Notes: generated by a model from the sequence alone, not told the origin. A DNA stretch of 64,000 nucleotides from JBBROS01 sp965260935 (GCA_965260935.1 OZ253374.1:62001-126000), one strand, 5' to 3'; shown: positions 43,179 through 52,472, counted from the first letter of the stretch. Numbers and translations are program-made.

Positions 43179-44054
43179 ATGAAACTCGCATCCGCCGCCG
43201 CCTTGTTGCTGGCCCTGTCCTTCAATGCGTCGGCATGGGCGCAGCCGGGGCCGCCGAATTTGATCGTTGCCGCGGAAAATTTCTACGGCGACGTGGCCCG
43301 CCAGGTGGCAGGTCCGGAAGCACAGGTGACAAGCATCCTCAGCAACCCGGACCAGGACCCCCATCTGTTCGAGGCCAGCCCGTCAACAGCCCGTGCCCTC
43401 TCCTCCGCGCAGATCGTGATCTACAACGGCGCCGGCTACGACCAATGGATGAGCAAGCTCATCGGCGCCGTCCGGGCCGAGAACCGGACCGTGCTGGACG
43501 TGTCGGCCTTGCATGACTGGAAAGCAGGCGGCAACCCGCACCTTTGGTACGACCCGGCCGTGATGCCAACCGTCGCCAAGGCGCTGGCCGAGACGCTGAC
43601 CAAGGCCAGCCCGGCGCACAAGGACGCCTACGCCGCCCGCCTCCAACGCTTCCTCGCGTCCCTCGAACCGCTCGACGCCAAGATAGCCGCCATGCGGAAG
43701 CGGTTCGCCGGCACGCCTATCACCGCGACCGAGCCGGTCTTCGGGCTGATGGCCCGGGCAATCGGCCTCGAGATGCGCAACGAGCGGTTCCAAAACTCGG
43801 TGATGAACGGCGTCGAGCCGCGCGTCTCCGACGTGGCGGCGTTCGAGACCGACCTGACGCAGCATCGCGTCCGCGCCCTGATCTACAATGCCCAGGCCAC
43901 CGGACCCGCGGCGCAGCGGATGCTGGCGCTGGCAAAGCAAAATGGCATCCCGGCAGTGGGCGTGAGCGAGACCGAGCCGGCGGGACAAAACTACCAAACC
44001 TGGATGCTGACGCAGCTCGCAGCACTCGAAGCGGCGCTCTCGGCGAAACCGTGA
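43179..44054 (+). CDS. znuA: Zinc ABC transporter substrate-binding protein, ZnuA-like
   Basis: 291-aa periplasmic metal-binding protein (ZnuA/TroA family). The signal peptide is MKLASAAALLLALSFNASAWA. Metal ligands fit the family: His in NPDQDPHLFEASPS, His in AGGNPHLWYDPAVMP, Glu/His positions near ATEPVFGLMARAIG, and the C-terminal EPAGQNYQTWM. The His-rich loop of gammaproteobacterial ZnuA is absent. The third ligand position reads EPVF rather than the usual HxAF, so the metal preference (Zn or Mn) is open. The stop overlaps the ATPase start (GTGA). Confidence 0.85.
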   Translation: MKLASAAALLLALSFNASAWAQPGPPNLIVAAENFYGDVARQVAGPEAQVTSILSNPDQDPHLFEASPSTARALSSAQIVIYNGAGYDQWMSKLIGAVRAENRTVLDVSALHDWKAGGNPHLWYDPAVMPTVAKALAETLTKASPAHKDAYAARLQRFLASLEPLDAKIAAMRKRFAGTPITATEPVFGLMARAIGLEMRNERFQNSVMNGVEPRVSDVAAFETDLTQHRVRALIYNAQATGPAAQRMLALAKQNGIPAVGVSETEPAGQNYQTWMLTQLAALEAALSAKP

Positions 44055-44860
44055 CTGACGTCGCGCTCGATCACGCAACGCTCGGGATCGGCGGACGGCA
44101 GGTTTTGCGGGCCATATCGTTCTCCATTCACCCGGGCGAGTTCGTGGGCGTGCTGGGGCCAAACGGGGCGGGCAAGACCACGTTACTTCGCGCCTTGCTG
44201 GGCTTGGTCCGCGCGCAGCAAGGTTCCGTGCGCCTGTTCGGCCAGCCGGTGCGCCGCGGCGACCAACGGATCGGCTACATGCCGCAGGTCCGAAGCAACC
44301 TCGCAGGCTCGCGGATGACCGGTGCGGAGTTCGTCGCCAGCGCCGCCGATGGCGCACGATGGGGCCTGCCCTGGCCAGGCCGCTCGGCGCGCCAAGACAT
44401 CGGCGCGGCGCTGGCGCTGGTCGAAGGCGAGTCCCTGGCCCGGCGGCGGCTGATGGAGCTGTCCGGAGGAGAGCGGCAACGGCTCCTGCTGGCGCAGGCG
44501 TTGCTGGGACGGCCGAAGCTCCTGCTGCTGGATGAGCCGCTGATGAGTCTGGACATCCGCCATCAGCGGAACGTCGTGCGCCTCGTCCAGCGCCTGCAAC
44601 GCGAGCTCGGGTTGACGGTGCTGTTCACCGCGCATGAGCTGAACCCGCTGCTCGGGGCGATGGATCGGGTCCTCTATCTCGGCGGCGGGCAAGCGGCGAT
44701 CGGCACAACCGACGAGGTCATGACCGGGCCGGTGCTGTCTCGGCTTTACGGGGCCGAGATCGAGGTCGTGCGCGCGGGCGGGCGGGTGTTCGTGATGATG
44801 GGCGGCCAGGAAGCGGAGCACGGCGCGCACGGCTGCGAGGGGGCGCACGCGCATGGTTGA
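44051..44860 (+). CDS. znuC: Zinc/manganese ABC transporter ATP-binding protein, ZnuC-like
   Basis: 269-aa ATPase of the metal importer. Walker A GPNGAGKTTLLRAL lies near residue 38, Q-loop YMPQVRSN near 76, signature LSGGERQRLLLAQAL near 138, Walker B LLLLDEPLMSLD near 158 and H-loop FTAHELNPLL near 195. The C-terminus is His-rich (EAEHGAHGCEGAHAHG), which may sense or bind zinc. The GTG at 44051 overlaps the znuA stop. It also overlaps znuB by 8 nt. Confidence 0.92.
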   Translation: MTDVALDHATLGIGGRQVLRAISFSIHPGEFVGVLGPNGAGKTTLLRALLGLVRAQQGSVRLFGQPVRRGDQRIGYMPQVRSNLAGSRMTGAEFVASAADGARWGLPWPGRSARQDIGAALALVEGESLARRRLMELSGGERQRLLLAQALLGRPKLLLLDEPLMSLDIRHQRNVVRLVQRLQRELGLTVLFTAHELNPLLGAMDRVLYLGGGQAAIGTTDEVMTGPVLSRLYGAEIEVVRAGGRVFVMMGGQEAEHGAHGCEGAHAHG

Positions 44861-45644
44861 CTTCATGGCGAACGCGCTGATGGCGGGCACGGTCGTGGCT
44901 GTCGTGGCGGGTGCCGTCGGCTACATGCTGGTGCTCCGGAGAGAAGCCTTCGCCGGCCATGCCCTGGGGCACATCGGCTTCAGCGGAGCGGCCGGGGCCG
45001 GGCTGGTCGGCCTGTCGCCGCTCTGGGGCTTGGTGCTGATGACGGTGGGCGGCGGGATCGCGATGGGGCTGCTCGGCGCGCGGGCCGCGGGACGGGACAT
45101 CGCGATCGGCATCGTGCTGGCCGTCTCGCTCGGTTTCGGCCTGCTCTTCCTCCATTTCTACACGTCCTATGCCTCCCAAGCGACGGCGCTGCTGTTCGGC
45201 AACGTCTTGGCCGTGGACCGTGCCACGATCCGGGCGCTGCTCGGCCTCGGCTTGGCGAGCCTGGCCCTCCTCGCCGCGATGCTGCGCCCGCTGGTGTTCG
45301 CGAGCCTGCAGCCGGAAGCGGCGGAAGCGCGCGGGGTGCCGCTGCGGGCGATGTCGGTCCTGTTCATGGCCGTGGCGGCGCTCGCCGTGGCGGAGTGCGT
45401 GCAAGTCGTCGGCATCTTGCTGGTGTTCGCGCTTCTGGTCGGGCCGGGCGCTGCCGCGCAGCAATGGACCGGGCGCGTGCTGCCCGGCATCGCGCTCTCC
45501 GTGGCGCTGGCGCTTGCCGAGACATGGGCCGGCCTAGGGGCCGCCGTGCTGACGGATTGGCCCGTGAGCTTCTGGATCAGCGCGATCAGCGGCGCGGTTT
45601 ATCTGGCCGCCTGCTTGACGGAAGTAATGGCACGCAAGCATTAA
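44853..45644 (+). CDS. znuB: Zinc/manganese ABC transporter permease, ZnuB-like
   Basis: 263-aa ABC-3-family permease with about 7-8 helices. Characteristic pieces are GYMLVLRREAFAGHALGHIGFSGAAGAG near residue 25-50 (the conserved H-A-x-x-H pattern) and LLFGNVLAVDRATIRAL. Also typical are AEARGVPLRAMSVLFM and VQVVGILLVFALLVGPGAAAQ near the C-terminal third. It completes the znuACB operon, with no further gene downstream. Confidence 0.92.
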   Translation: MVDFMANALMAGTVVAVVAGAVGYMLVLRREAFAGHALGHIGFSGAAGAGLVGLSPLWGLVLMTVGGGIAMGLLGARAAGRDIAIGIVLAVSLGFGLLFLHFYTSYASQATALLFGNVLAVDRATIRALLGLGLASLALLAAMLRPLVFASLQPEAAEARGVPLRAMSVLFMAVAALAVAECVQVVGILLVFALLVGPGAAAQQWTGRVLPGIALSVALALAETWAGLGAAVLTDWPVSFWISAISGAVYLAACLTEVMARKH

Positions 45645-46132
45645 CGTTCAAAGCCGCAGCAATGACAGCCAATTGACTGTCGTATCGTACCTAAATACAC
45701 GCGGCCGCATCGCTTGACTGCTCGATAACTGCGCCAGCAGCGGCTCCAATATCGCCAGCAAGGCGTCAGACAGCCGGTATTCAAACGAGTAAATGTAGGC
45801 ATCGTTTAAATCCGCTAGCGGAACCGCGGCTTTTTACCGCAAATTTGTCGTTAATCTGACCCTTGCTGGAATTTTCCGGCAGCAAAGAACATTTCGGCGC
45901 AATTCAGAATTCATGTGAACGCCAGAAGTTCTCTACTAATCGATCTCGTAGAGACTTGAGTAGTTATGTCCATAATTTTCACATGCTTCTCTAGCGTCGA
46001 AACATATCTGCACTACAATATAACGTTTCAGATACGTTATCTGCGTTTGTGCTATCGTTATAAATCGATGGCCAGGCCAATGGCAGGTAATGTTCGGGGC
46101 TGGAGGCGCTATGCCATACAAGGTTTGACCAA
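45645..46132. other. AT-rich intergenic region, no supported gene
   Basis: 488 bp with base composition far more AT-rich than both neighbours. Short minus-strand frames exist but show no domain. It contains the inverted repeat at 46020-46040 and probably the promoter of the restriction gene. The composition suggests the restriction gene and this stretch arrived together. Confidence 0.6.
46020..46040. promoter_or_regulatory. Inverted repeat upstream of the Mrr-like gene
   Basis: ATAACGT-TTCAGAT-ACGTTAT: two perfect 7-bp arms with a 7-bp spacer, 93 bp before the restriction gene. Its core resembles the znuA operator (TAACGTAT when reversed). It may be an operator for a regulator of the restriction gene. 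Confidence 0.45.
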
Positions 46133-47170
46133 ATGACTATGTGGCTTATGCGGGCGGGCAAAACTGGTGAGCGCGAGTTTCTCGCTTTGGAACAAAAGCT
46201 GGCGATGATCGGCTGGGAGGACCTGCCGGATCTCACGCCATATGCGACGCGCAGCGAACTCGAGGCGCTGCTGCGGTCCACCTATCCGAACCAGAAGCCG
46301 AAAACCCTGAACAACTGGCACGGCCAGCTTTGGGCCATGCGCGACGGCATCAAGCCGGGCGACCTCGTGGTCATGCCGCTCAAGAGCCGGCCGACCATCG
46401 CGATCGGCACGGTCATGGGAGACTACCAGTATCGCCGCGACCTGGCCGAAGGGCCGTTCCATGCCCGCTCGGTGGACTGGCAGGCCGAGGCGCCCCGGCG
46501 CGCGTTCGACATCGACGTCCTGTTGTCGTTCGGCGCCTTTATGACCGTTTGCCGGGTCGAGCGGAACGACGCGGAACAGCGGGTCCGCGCCTTGCTGGCC
46601 GAAGGCGGGGGCAAGGCATGGCCCGTCGGCCCGGCCCGGCACGTGGCGCCCGCCCGCCCCACGCTGCCGCCGCCCGACATCGAGGAGCGGTCCGCCGACA
46701 TGATCCGCGACCGCATCGCCCAGAAATTCAAGGGCCACGCCCTCGCCGGCCTGGTCGCGGCGCTGCTGGAAGCGCAGGACTACCGTGCGACGATCTCCCC
46801 GCCCGGGGCGGACGGCGGCGTCGATATTCTGGCCGGAAGCGGCCCCTTGAGCTTCGGCGGCCCCAAATTGGTGGTGCAAGTCAAGTCGCAGGACACCAGG
46901 CTTGACGTGCGCCCGTTGCGGGAACTGGCCGGGGTCATGGCGCGCTACCAGGCGGACTACGGTCTCCTGGTCGGCTGGGGCGGCTTCAACCAGCCCATGC
47001 GCGCCGAGGCCGCGGCCGACTATTTCCGCATCCGCCTATGGGACGCCAACGACATCGTGGCCGGGGTGAAGGAGCATTACAGCCGCTTGCCGCAGCACAT
47101 CCGGGCGGAAATCCCCCTGAAGCAGGTCTGGACCCTGGTGCCGAACGAGACGCCCGGCGTCGCGGCCTGA
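46133..47170 (+). CDS. Solitary Mrr-type (type IV-like) restriction endonuclease with PUA-like N-terminal domain
   Basis: 345-aa protein. The C-terminal half is an Mrr-like PD-(D/E)xK nuclease: LVAALLEAQDYRATISPPGADGGVDILAG supplies the Asp and KLVVQVKSQDTRLDVRPLREL the Q-x-K, at about residues 205-265. The N-terminal half (MWLMRAGKTGEREFLAL, LNNWHGQLWAMRDGIKPGDLVVMPLKSRPTIAIG) resembles a PUA/EVE-like base-reading domain. That arrangement suits cleavage of modified foreign DNA. No methyltransferase is nearby, consistent with a modification-dependent type IV enzyme. It sits after an AT-rich stretch, suggesting acquisition. Confidence 0.82.
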   Translation: MTMWLMRAGKTGEREFLALEQKLAMIGWEDLPDLTPYATRSELEALLRSTYPNQKPKTLNNWHGQLWAMRDGIKPGDLVVMPLKSRPTIAIGTVMGDYQYRRDLAEGPFHARSVDWQAEAPRRAFDIDVLLSFGAFMTVCRVERNDAEQRVRALLAEGGGKAWPVGPARHVAPARPTLPPPDIEERSADMIRDRIAQKFKGHALAGLVAALLEAQDYRATISPPGADGGVDILAGSGPLSFGGPKLVVQVKSQDTRLDVRPLRELAGVMARYQADYGLLVGWGGFNQPMRAEAAADYFRIRLWDANDIVAGVKEHYSRLPQHIRAEIPLKQVWTLVPNETPGVAA

Positions 47171-47396
47171 ACCCAGCGCGGCCCTATTCGGTAACGGCCC
47201 GGGCGCTGCCCGGGGTTCATCGAGGCCGCTCGCGTCGCCATGTCGCCTCGCCTCCGAACAAGCGTGGCGCGAAAACCTGGCTGTCGCGGCAAAGCCGCTG
47301 TCATGCAACGGATTGGTTCCATGCACCACGCGACGCAAAGGCACGTCAGCCCGGAACACGTTCCGATTGTGAACAAGCGACGTAGCAGCAAGGCGC

Positions 47397-49160
47397 CTAC
47401 GCCGCCGTGAACTGCAGCGCCGCCAGGCGCGCATAAAGCCCGCCGCCGGCGACAAGCTGCTCGTGCGTGTCGGTCGCAACGACGCGGCCCCGCTCCATGA
47501 CCACGATCCGGTCGGCCCGGCGCACCGTCGCGAGCCGGTGGGCGATGACCAGCGTGGTGCGGCTCTCGCTCAGCCGGGCCAGCGCCTGCTGCACGGCCGC
47601 CTCGCTCTCGGCGTCGAGCGCGCTGGTGGCCTCGTCCAGCAGCAGCAAGGGGGCGTCCCGCAGGATGGCCCGCGCGATCGCGACGCGCTGCCGCTGCCCG
47701 CCCGAAAGCCGAAGCCCGCGCTCGCCGAGGAAGGTGTCGAAGCCCTGCGGCAGCCCGTCGAGGAAGTCCGCCGAGGCGGCCCGGGCGGCGCTTCGGACCT
47801 CGGCGTCGCTCGCCGACGGGCGGCCGTAGCGGATGTTGTCCCAAACGTCGGCGCCGAAGATCACCGGGTCCTGCGAGACCAGGGCGATGCGGCGTCGCAC
47901 CGCATCGGGGTCGGCTTGGCGCAGGTCGGCGTCGTCGAGCAGCACGCGGCCCGCGCCCGGGTCGTAGAAGCGCAGGATGAGCTGGAACACGGTGGATTTG
48001 CCCGCGCCGCTCGGGCCGACCAGGGCCACCGTCTCGCCAGGCCCGACGTGCAGGTCTAGCCCATCGAGCGCCGGGTCGTTCGGGCGGGACGGGTAGGCGA
48101 AGCGGATGCCGTCGAGCCTGACGCTGGCGCCGCCCGCGGCGGAAGGCGGGAGCCGAACCGGGTTCGCCGGAGCGGTAATGCCGGGGTTCTCGGCCAGCAG
48201 CTCGCCGATCCGGCTCGCGGACCCGGCGGCGCGCTGCACGTCGCCCCAAAGCTCGCTCATGGACGCGACGCTGGTCGCCACGATCACGGCGTAGAAAACA
48301 AAGGCGGACAGCGCGCCGCCGGACAGCCGCCCGTGGACCACTTCAAGGCCGCCGACCCACAGGCTGAACGTGATGGCCCCGAACCCCAGCAGGATCACCG
48401 CCAGGATCAGCCCCGCGCGGGTGCCAGCGCGGCGCAGCGCGGCTTGGACGCTCGCCTCAACCCGCCCGGCGAACCGGGCCTGGTCGACCGATTGGTGCGT
48501 GTAGGCCTGCACGGTGGAAAGGCTGTTGACGGTTTCCTCGGCGTAGGCGCCGAGGTCGGCCAGGCGGTCCTGCGCCGTGCGTGACAGGCTGCGTTCCCGG
48601 CGTCCGAACAGAACAAGCGGCAGAACGACGAAGGGAACCACCGCCACCACGATCAGGGCGAGCTTCGGGCTGGTGTAGACCAGCATGGCCAGCGCGCCCG
48701 AGGCCAGCAGGGCGCTGCGCAGCCAAACCGAGACCGCGCTGCCGACCAGCGTTTGCAGCAGCGCCGTGTCGGCCGTCAGGCGCGTCAGCACGTCGCCCGT
48801 GCGCAAGGTCTCGAACACGACTGGCGAGAGCGACAGGACCCGGTTGAACAGGGCGTCGCGCATGTCGGCCGCCACCCGTTCGCCGAGCCAGGAAACGAGG
48901 TAGTAGCGGGCCGCCGTCGTCACCGCGAGGGCGGCGACCACCGCGGCCATGGCGAGCGCCGCTTGGTTCAGGTGGTCGGCATTGCCGGTCGCGAAGCCGA
49001 AATCGATCAGGCGGCGGACGCCCTGGCCAAGCGCCAGGACCAGGCCGGCGGCAAGCGTCAGCACGCAGGACGCCGCAGCGGCCCGGCCGCGATAAGGGCG
49101 AAGGAAAGGCACGAGAAGGCGCAGCGCGGTCAGGCTGGGGCGCGCAGGGGAGCGGTTCAT
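47397..49160 (-). CDS. ABC exporter half-transporter, MsbA/lipid A-type
   Basis: 587-aa half-transporter. An N-terminal six-helix ABC1 membrane domain (residues about 20-300, with RVAADMRDALFNRVLSLSPVVFETLRTGDVLTRLTADT) is followed by the nucleotide-binding domain. Walker A is GPSGAGKSTVFQLILR near 385, the Q-loop VSQDPVIFGADVWDNIRYG, the signature LSGGQRQRVAIARAILRDAP, Walker B LLLLDEATSALD and the H-loop VIAHRLATV. ATG 49160 is chosen because MNRSPARPSLTALRLLVPFLRPYRG is the usual family start; the frame is open much further upstream. Substrate (lipid or multidrug) is unknown. Confidence 0.9.
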   Translation of the reverse strand: MNRSPARPSLTALRLLVPFLRPYRGRAAAASCVLTLAAGLVLALGQGVRRLIDFGFATGNADHLNQAALAMAAVVAALAVTTAARYYLVSWLGERVAADMRDALFNRVLSLSPVVFETLRTGDVLTRLTADTALLQTLVGSAVSVWLRSALLASGALAMLVYTSPKLALIVVAVVPFVVLPLVLFGRRERSLSRTAQDRLADLGAYAEETVNSLSTVQAYTHQSVDQARFAGRVEASVQAALRRAGTRAGLILAVILLGFGAITFSLWVGGLEVVHGRLSGGALSAFVFYAVIVATSVASMSELWGDVQRAAGSASRIGELLAENPGITAPANPVRLPPSAAGGASVRLDGIRFAYPSRPNDPALDGLDLHVGPGETVALVGPSGAGKSTVFQLILRFYDPGAGRVLLDDADLRQADPDAVRRRIALVSQDPVIFGADVWDNIRYGRPSASDAEVRSAARAASADFLDGLPQGFDTFLGERGLRLSGGQRQRVAIARAILRDAPLLLLDEATSALDAESEAAVQQALARLSESRTTLVIAHRLATVRRADRIVVMERGRVVATDTHEQLVAGGGLYARLAALQFTAA

Positions 49161-49262
49161 GGAGAGTATATAGCGGCAATCAGGCATCGGCACGCGCGAT
49201 TGGTCTCCCGTTCGTGCTGAACGGAGTCGGCCGGCGGGCGTTGGAAACCGCGGAGGCCTTTG

Positions 49263-49601
49263 ATGAGCGTATTTCGGACTGTCTGGTTTACGGCCCTTGG
49301 CGGCGCGGTGGCGATTGCCGGGGCGGACAAGATCACCGGCGAGCAGGGATACATGCGGATGTTCCGGCACCTGGGATGGTCGCGCGGGAGCATGAGAACG
49401 GTGGCCGGAGCGGAGATCGCGGGCGGTGCGCTGATCGCGTTGCCGGCAACGCGCGCGATCGGCGGGGCGGTGCTGGCGGCGACGTCGGCGGCGGTGCTGG
49501 CAAGCGAGTTGCGGCATGGGGACGCGAAGCTGGCGGCCCCCCGGGCGGCGGTGTTGCTGGCGGCCTTGTCGGCAGTGGCGATGGGGTCCCGACGAGGCTA
49601 A
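49263..49601 (+). CDS. Small membrane protein, possibly DoxX-like
   Basis: 112-aa protein with about three hydrophobic helices: VWFTALGGAVAIAGADKITG at the start, AGAEIAGGALIALPATRAIGGAVLAAT in the middle and AAVLLAALSAVAMGS at the end. GADKI..., a short loop with MFRHLGW, and the helix arrangement resemble DoxX-family proteins, but the match is weak. ATG 49263 follows GGAGGCC with good spacing; the TTG one codon earlier is less likely. Divergent from the exporter gene. Confidence 0.65.
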   Translation: MSVFRTVWFTALGGAVAIAGADKITGEQGYMRMFRHLGWSRGSMRTVAGAEIAGGALIALPATRAIGGAVLAATSAAVLASELRHGDAKLAAPRAAVLLAALSAVAMGSRRG

Positions 49602-50042
49602 GGGGCAGCGCCAGCAATAAGTGCGGCGGCATGTCGGCAAAGCGGCCCGGAGACACAACAGCTCAAGACGCTTGTTCGCCCGATCGATTCGTAGAGATCA
49701 TCGTCGAACAAGCCCCCAAGAGTATTCATATTGGGTTGAGAGATGGACGGAAGGAGTGGCCAGCCTGGCGGAAGAAGCGCCGACGCAGAGCGGCGGCAAG
49801 ATTGATATTGGCGCGCTGCTGCCAAGCCCTCCCATTTTGCTCCCCGTGATTGTTGCTGACGCCGCGAGCGAACGGATTGGCTGATGTAATAATCCTTACG
49901 CCAGCTCGTCTGATTTCAATTTGACGCGGCCCGCGCGGGCAAGCCGCTTCGCCGGATCGAGCCACGACTAACCCTACGGTGATAACGGTCTTGTTCGACC
50001 TGATTTACCAACGGATACGCTTCGCTTTCCCAATCAGGGCGG
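49602..50042. other. Intergenic stretch without a supported gene
   Basis: Open frames of 72-87 codons exist on the plus strand (for example from 49631), but they lack a ribosome site and a recognisable domain. No hairpin or repeat stands out. Confidence 0.45.
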
Positions 50043-51107
50043 CTAAGCCCCCTCGTCCACGTCCGGATCGTTCTCCGGATCATGCTCGGCCTCAAGCCCG
50101 GCCTCCTCCTCGGCCAGCGCCGCCCCCTGCGCCGGGAACACGCCGAACCGTGCTGCCACGTCCGGCGCGTAGCGCAGAAGGTCAGGCCGCAGCTTCAACA
50201 GCGAGATGTCCTTGGACTTGCCTTCCAGCATCACGTCGAACACCAGCCCAGCGGCATCCCGCATGAAACGGGCAAACTCGAACGGATTGGTGAAATCGGC
50301 GTGCCCGGTCCAGATCGGCGGGATCAGCGCCTTCTTCTTGCGCTTCGTTTTCCTATCCACCCGCGCCACCTCGCGCAGCTCCGTGCGCGGCGAGGAGAAA
50401 TGGATCTTCGGCCGCTGCCCCTCCGGCCAGGTGGCAAGCATGTGCCGCAGCGTGTCCACCGTGCCGAGCCCGGCAGGGTTCAGGCACCAATGGTGCTGAT
50501 AGTCGAACACCAGCCGCACGCCGGTGCGCTCATGAATCCACAGCGTATCGGCGGCGGAGAAGCGGATGTCGTCGTGCTCCAGCACCAGCCGCCGCCGCAC
50601 GTGCTCCGGCAAGGTGGGCCAGGTTTCCGCCCATCGCGCGCGGCTGGCGTCGGTGTCGCCGTAGGTCCCGCCGACATGCGTCACCAGCACCGCTTCCGGC
50701 CCCAGCTCCATGCGGTCCAGCATCTCCGCCTGCGACGACAAATCCCAGATGCTCTTGCGCGTCAACGCCGGGTCCGGGCTGTTGAGCAGCACGTACTGTG
50801 ACGGGTGGAACGACAACCGGATGTCCAGCGCGCGCGCTTTGGCCCCGACCGCCCGCAGTTCGGCATCGCTGTCCGCCACCATGCCGTGGAACTGCGGCAT
50901 GTCCGGATGGGTCGCATAGGGCGCAAGGTCGGACGACAGGCGATACATCGGGATCCGCCGCTTCCCCAGATGGTCCAGGATCGCGTCCACGTATTCCAGC
51001 GAGGCGCGCAGATGTGGGTTCTTCTGCCACCGCCGCGTGTCGTTGCTCTTCAGGTCGGGCTGCTCCATCACCTTGACGGGAAAGCCCAGGCGCAGCGGGG
51101 CCGTCAT
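50043..51107 (-). CDS. uvsE: UV DNA damage endonuclease, UvsE/UVDE family
   Basis: 354-aa TIM-barrel metal endonuclease that nicks DNA 5' of UV photoproducts. Family motifs are LRLGFPVKVM, the YRLSSDLAPYATHPDMPQF block, LSFHPSQYVLLNSPDPALTRKS and VTHVGGTYGDTDASRARW. RLVLEHDDIRFSAADTLWI, VFDYQHHWCLNP and KIHFSSPRTE follow; these supply the His/Glu/Asp metal ligands. The C-terminal tail is acidic (EAEHDPENDPDVDEGA). ATG 51107 overlaps the upstream DHH-protein stop by 4 nt, so the two are co-translated. A distinct route of photoproduct repair, independent of UvrABC, is expected. Confidence 0.93.
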   Translation of the reverse strand: MTAPLRLGFPVKVMEQPDLKSNDTRRWQKNPHLRASLEYVDAILDHLGKRRIPMYRLSSDLAPYATHPDMPQFHGMVADSDAELRAVGAKARALDIRLSFHPSQYVLLNSPDPALTRKSIWDLSSQAEMLDRMELGPEAVLVTHVGGTYGDTDASRARWAETWPTLPEHVRRRLVLEHDDIRFSAADTLWIHERTGVRLVFDYQHHWCLNPAGLGTVDTLRHMLATWPEGQRPKIHFSSPRTELREVARVDRKTKRKKKALIPPIWTGHADFTNPFEFARFMRDAAGLVFDVMLEGKSKDISLLKLRPDLLRYAPDVAARFGVFPAQGAALAEEEAGLEAEHDPENDPDVDEGA

Positions 51108-52135
51108 GCCGGCACCCCCGCGTCGGCGAAGCCCAGCCCGACCACGAACGCGTTCCACGGCGCGGGACGCAACGCCCCGCCGGTCGCCTGCCGGTGCCCC
51201 GAGCCGTACATCTCGTCCGCGCCCAGCGGCCGGCGCTCCGCCAGGAAGGCCACCAAGTCCCGGTCCTGCGCCGAACGCACCGCGAAATGCACCCAACCCG
51301 GGCGGTAGCCGGTGTTGGCCGCCAGCACCACCTCCCCTTTGAGCCGGCCGCGCCATTGCTGCGCCACCAGCGGATGGATCTGCGCGGGCGAGCTGAACCG
51401 GATCAACGCCACCCCGTCCTTCACGCGCGGCGCGACCCGACGCGCCCGGTCCAACTCCGCCTTGACCTCCCCCCGCGCCGCCAGCAGCGCCGGGCTGGCA
51501 ACCACCGGCTTCGGCCCGTCGGCCGTCATCAGCAACGCCAGCGCGGCCGAGGCGTCCCCGGACGCGGTGCGCCGCGGCGCGTTCGCCAGCGCCGCCGCCT
51601 CCCGCAGCGCGGTGATGCCGTAGCGCCGCGCGTCCGCCATCTCGGCGAAGCCGGCGTTCTCCGCCATGTCGCCAATCAGGCCCAGCGCGGCCAGCCACAG
51701 CCACGGCGTCGGGTCGCACAACGCGCCGGCGCACCAGTAGGCGAGAAGCGACGAGGTGGGGATCGGCTCCGCTCCGTAGCCGCTGATAACGGTGGCGTCA
51801 CTTGGCATCTCTCCCGGAATATGGTGGTCCACCACCACCGTCGGCACGCCAGGCATCGGTAGAACGGGGCGCACGCCCAGATCCGTCACCACCAGCCCGG
51901 CGGCGGCCTCCCCGGCCAGCTCCGCCCGCATCGCGTCCGACCACGGGCTTTCGCCGCGTCCCACGATCCGCGTGCGCGCCGTCCAGCCGGCGGCGGCGAA
52001 GGCACGGGCGAACAGGGCGGTGGCGGACAACCCGTCCGCGTCATGGTGGCCCAGCACCCACACCGGCTTGCCCGGCGCGAAGGTCCGGACGGCGGCGGCG
52101 AAGGCGTCAGCAGTTTGCGTCTGTGTGGCGATCAT
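51104..52135 (-). CDS. DHH-family phosphoesterase, RecJ-like
   Basis: 343-aa DHH/DHHA1 phosphoesterase. The N-terminal metal motifs are VLGHHDADGLSATALFAR (near residue 30), VTDLGVRP, and VVVDHHIPGEMP (the DHH motif near 108). The DHHA1-type C-terminal region ends ADEMYGSGHRQATGGALR, with a G-x-G-H-x-x-A-x-G pattern. The length fits short exonucleases or nanoRNA/cyclic-dinucleotide enzymes rather than full RecJ. Its translational coupling to uvsE suggests it trims DNA after the UvsE nick; that role is inferred. Confidence 0.87.
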   Translation of the reverse strand: MIATQTQTADAFAAAVRTFAPGKPVWVLGHHDADGLSATALFARAFAAAGWTARTRIVGRGESPWSDAMRAELAGEAAAGLVVTDLGVRPVLPMPGVPTVVVDHHIPGEMPSDATVISGYGAEPIPTSSLLAYWCAGALCDPTPWLWLAALGLIGDMAENAGFAEMADARRYGITALREAAALANAPRRTASGDASAALALLMTADGPKPVVASPALLAARGEVKAELDRARRVAPRVKDGVALIRFSSPAQIHPLVAQQWRGRLKGEVVLAANTGYRPGWVHFAVRSAQDRDLVAFLAERRPLGADEMYGSGHRQATGGALRPAPWNAFVVGLGFADAGVPA

Positions 52136-52472
52136 GCGCCCTTAACGGCGGTAAGCGGCTTTTCGTTGCTGGGCTGGATCACGCCGCGCCCGCGTCGGCC
52201 AGCACGGCTACCGTGCGGAAGGCCGGTCAAGCCAGTTCACCCCCGGGCCATGCCCGCTTGGGTCTATGCTCCGCACGCGGCCTGCACGCGAAGAAACCTT
52301 GCAGCGAGCCGCTCAACTCGGCCGGACGACCGGAACGGCGCGCGAACCGGCAGCAACGGCAATCGTGAGCATTTGGCAGTCTCGCCTCAGGGATCAAACG
52401 CTCGTAGGCCCGACGCGAAAGTCAGCAACGGGTCGAGCGCAGCGGCAAAAAACCACGCGGCTCCCAGCCGCC
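52136..52472. other. Intergenic region, nothing recognised
   Basis: 337 bp between the DHH-protein start and the DUF2237 stop, both on the minus strand. It presumably includes the promoter for the DHH-uvsE pair. No repeats or hairpins of note were seen. Confidence 0.45.

Noticed and set aside
46020..46040. Second Zur box
   Set aside because: Resembles the znuA palindrome in part, but spacing and arm order differ, and the downstream gene is a nuclease; kept only as an inverted repeat.
49631..49849. 72-codon plus-strand frame
   Set aside because: No ribosome site or domain, and basic residues cluster as in random GC-rich frames.
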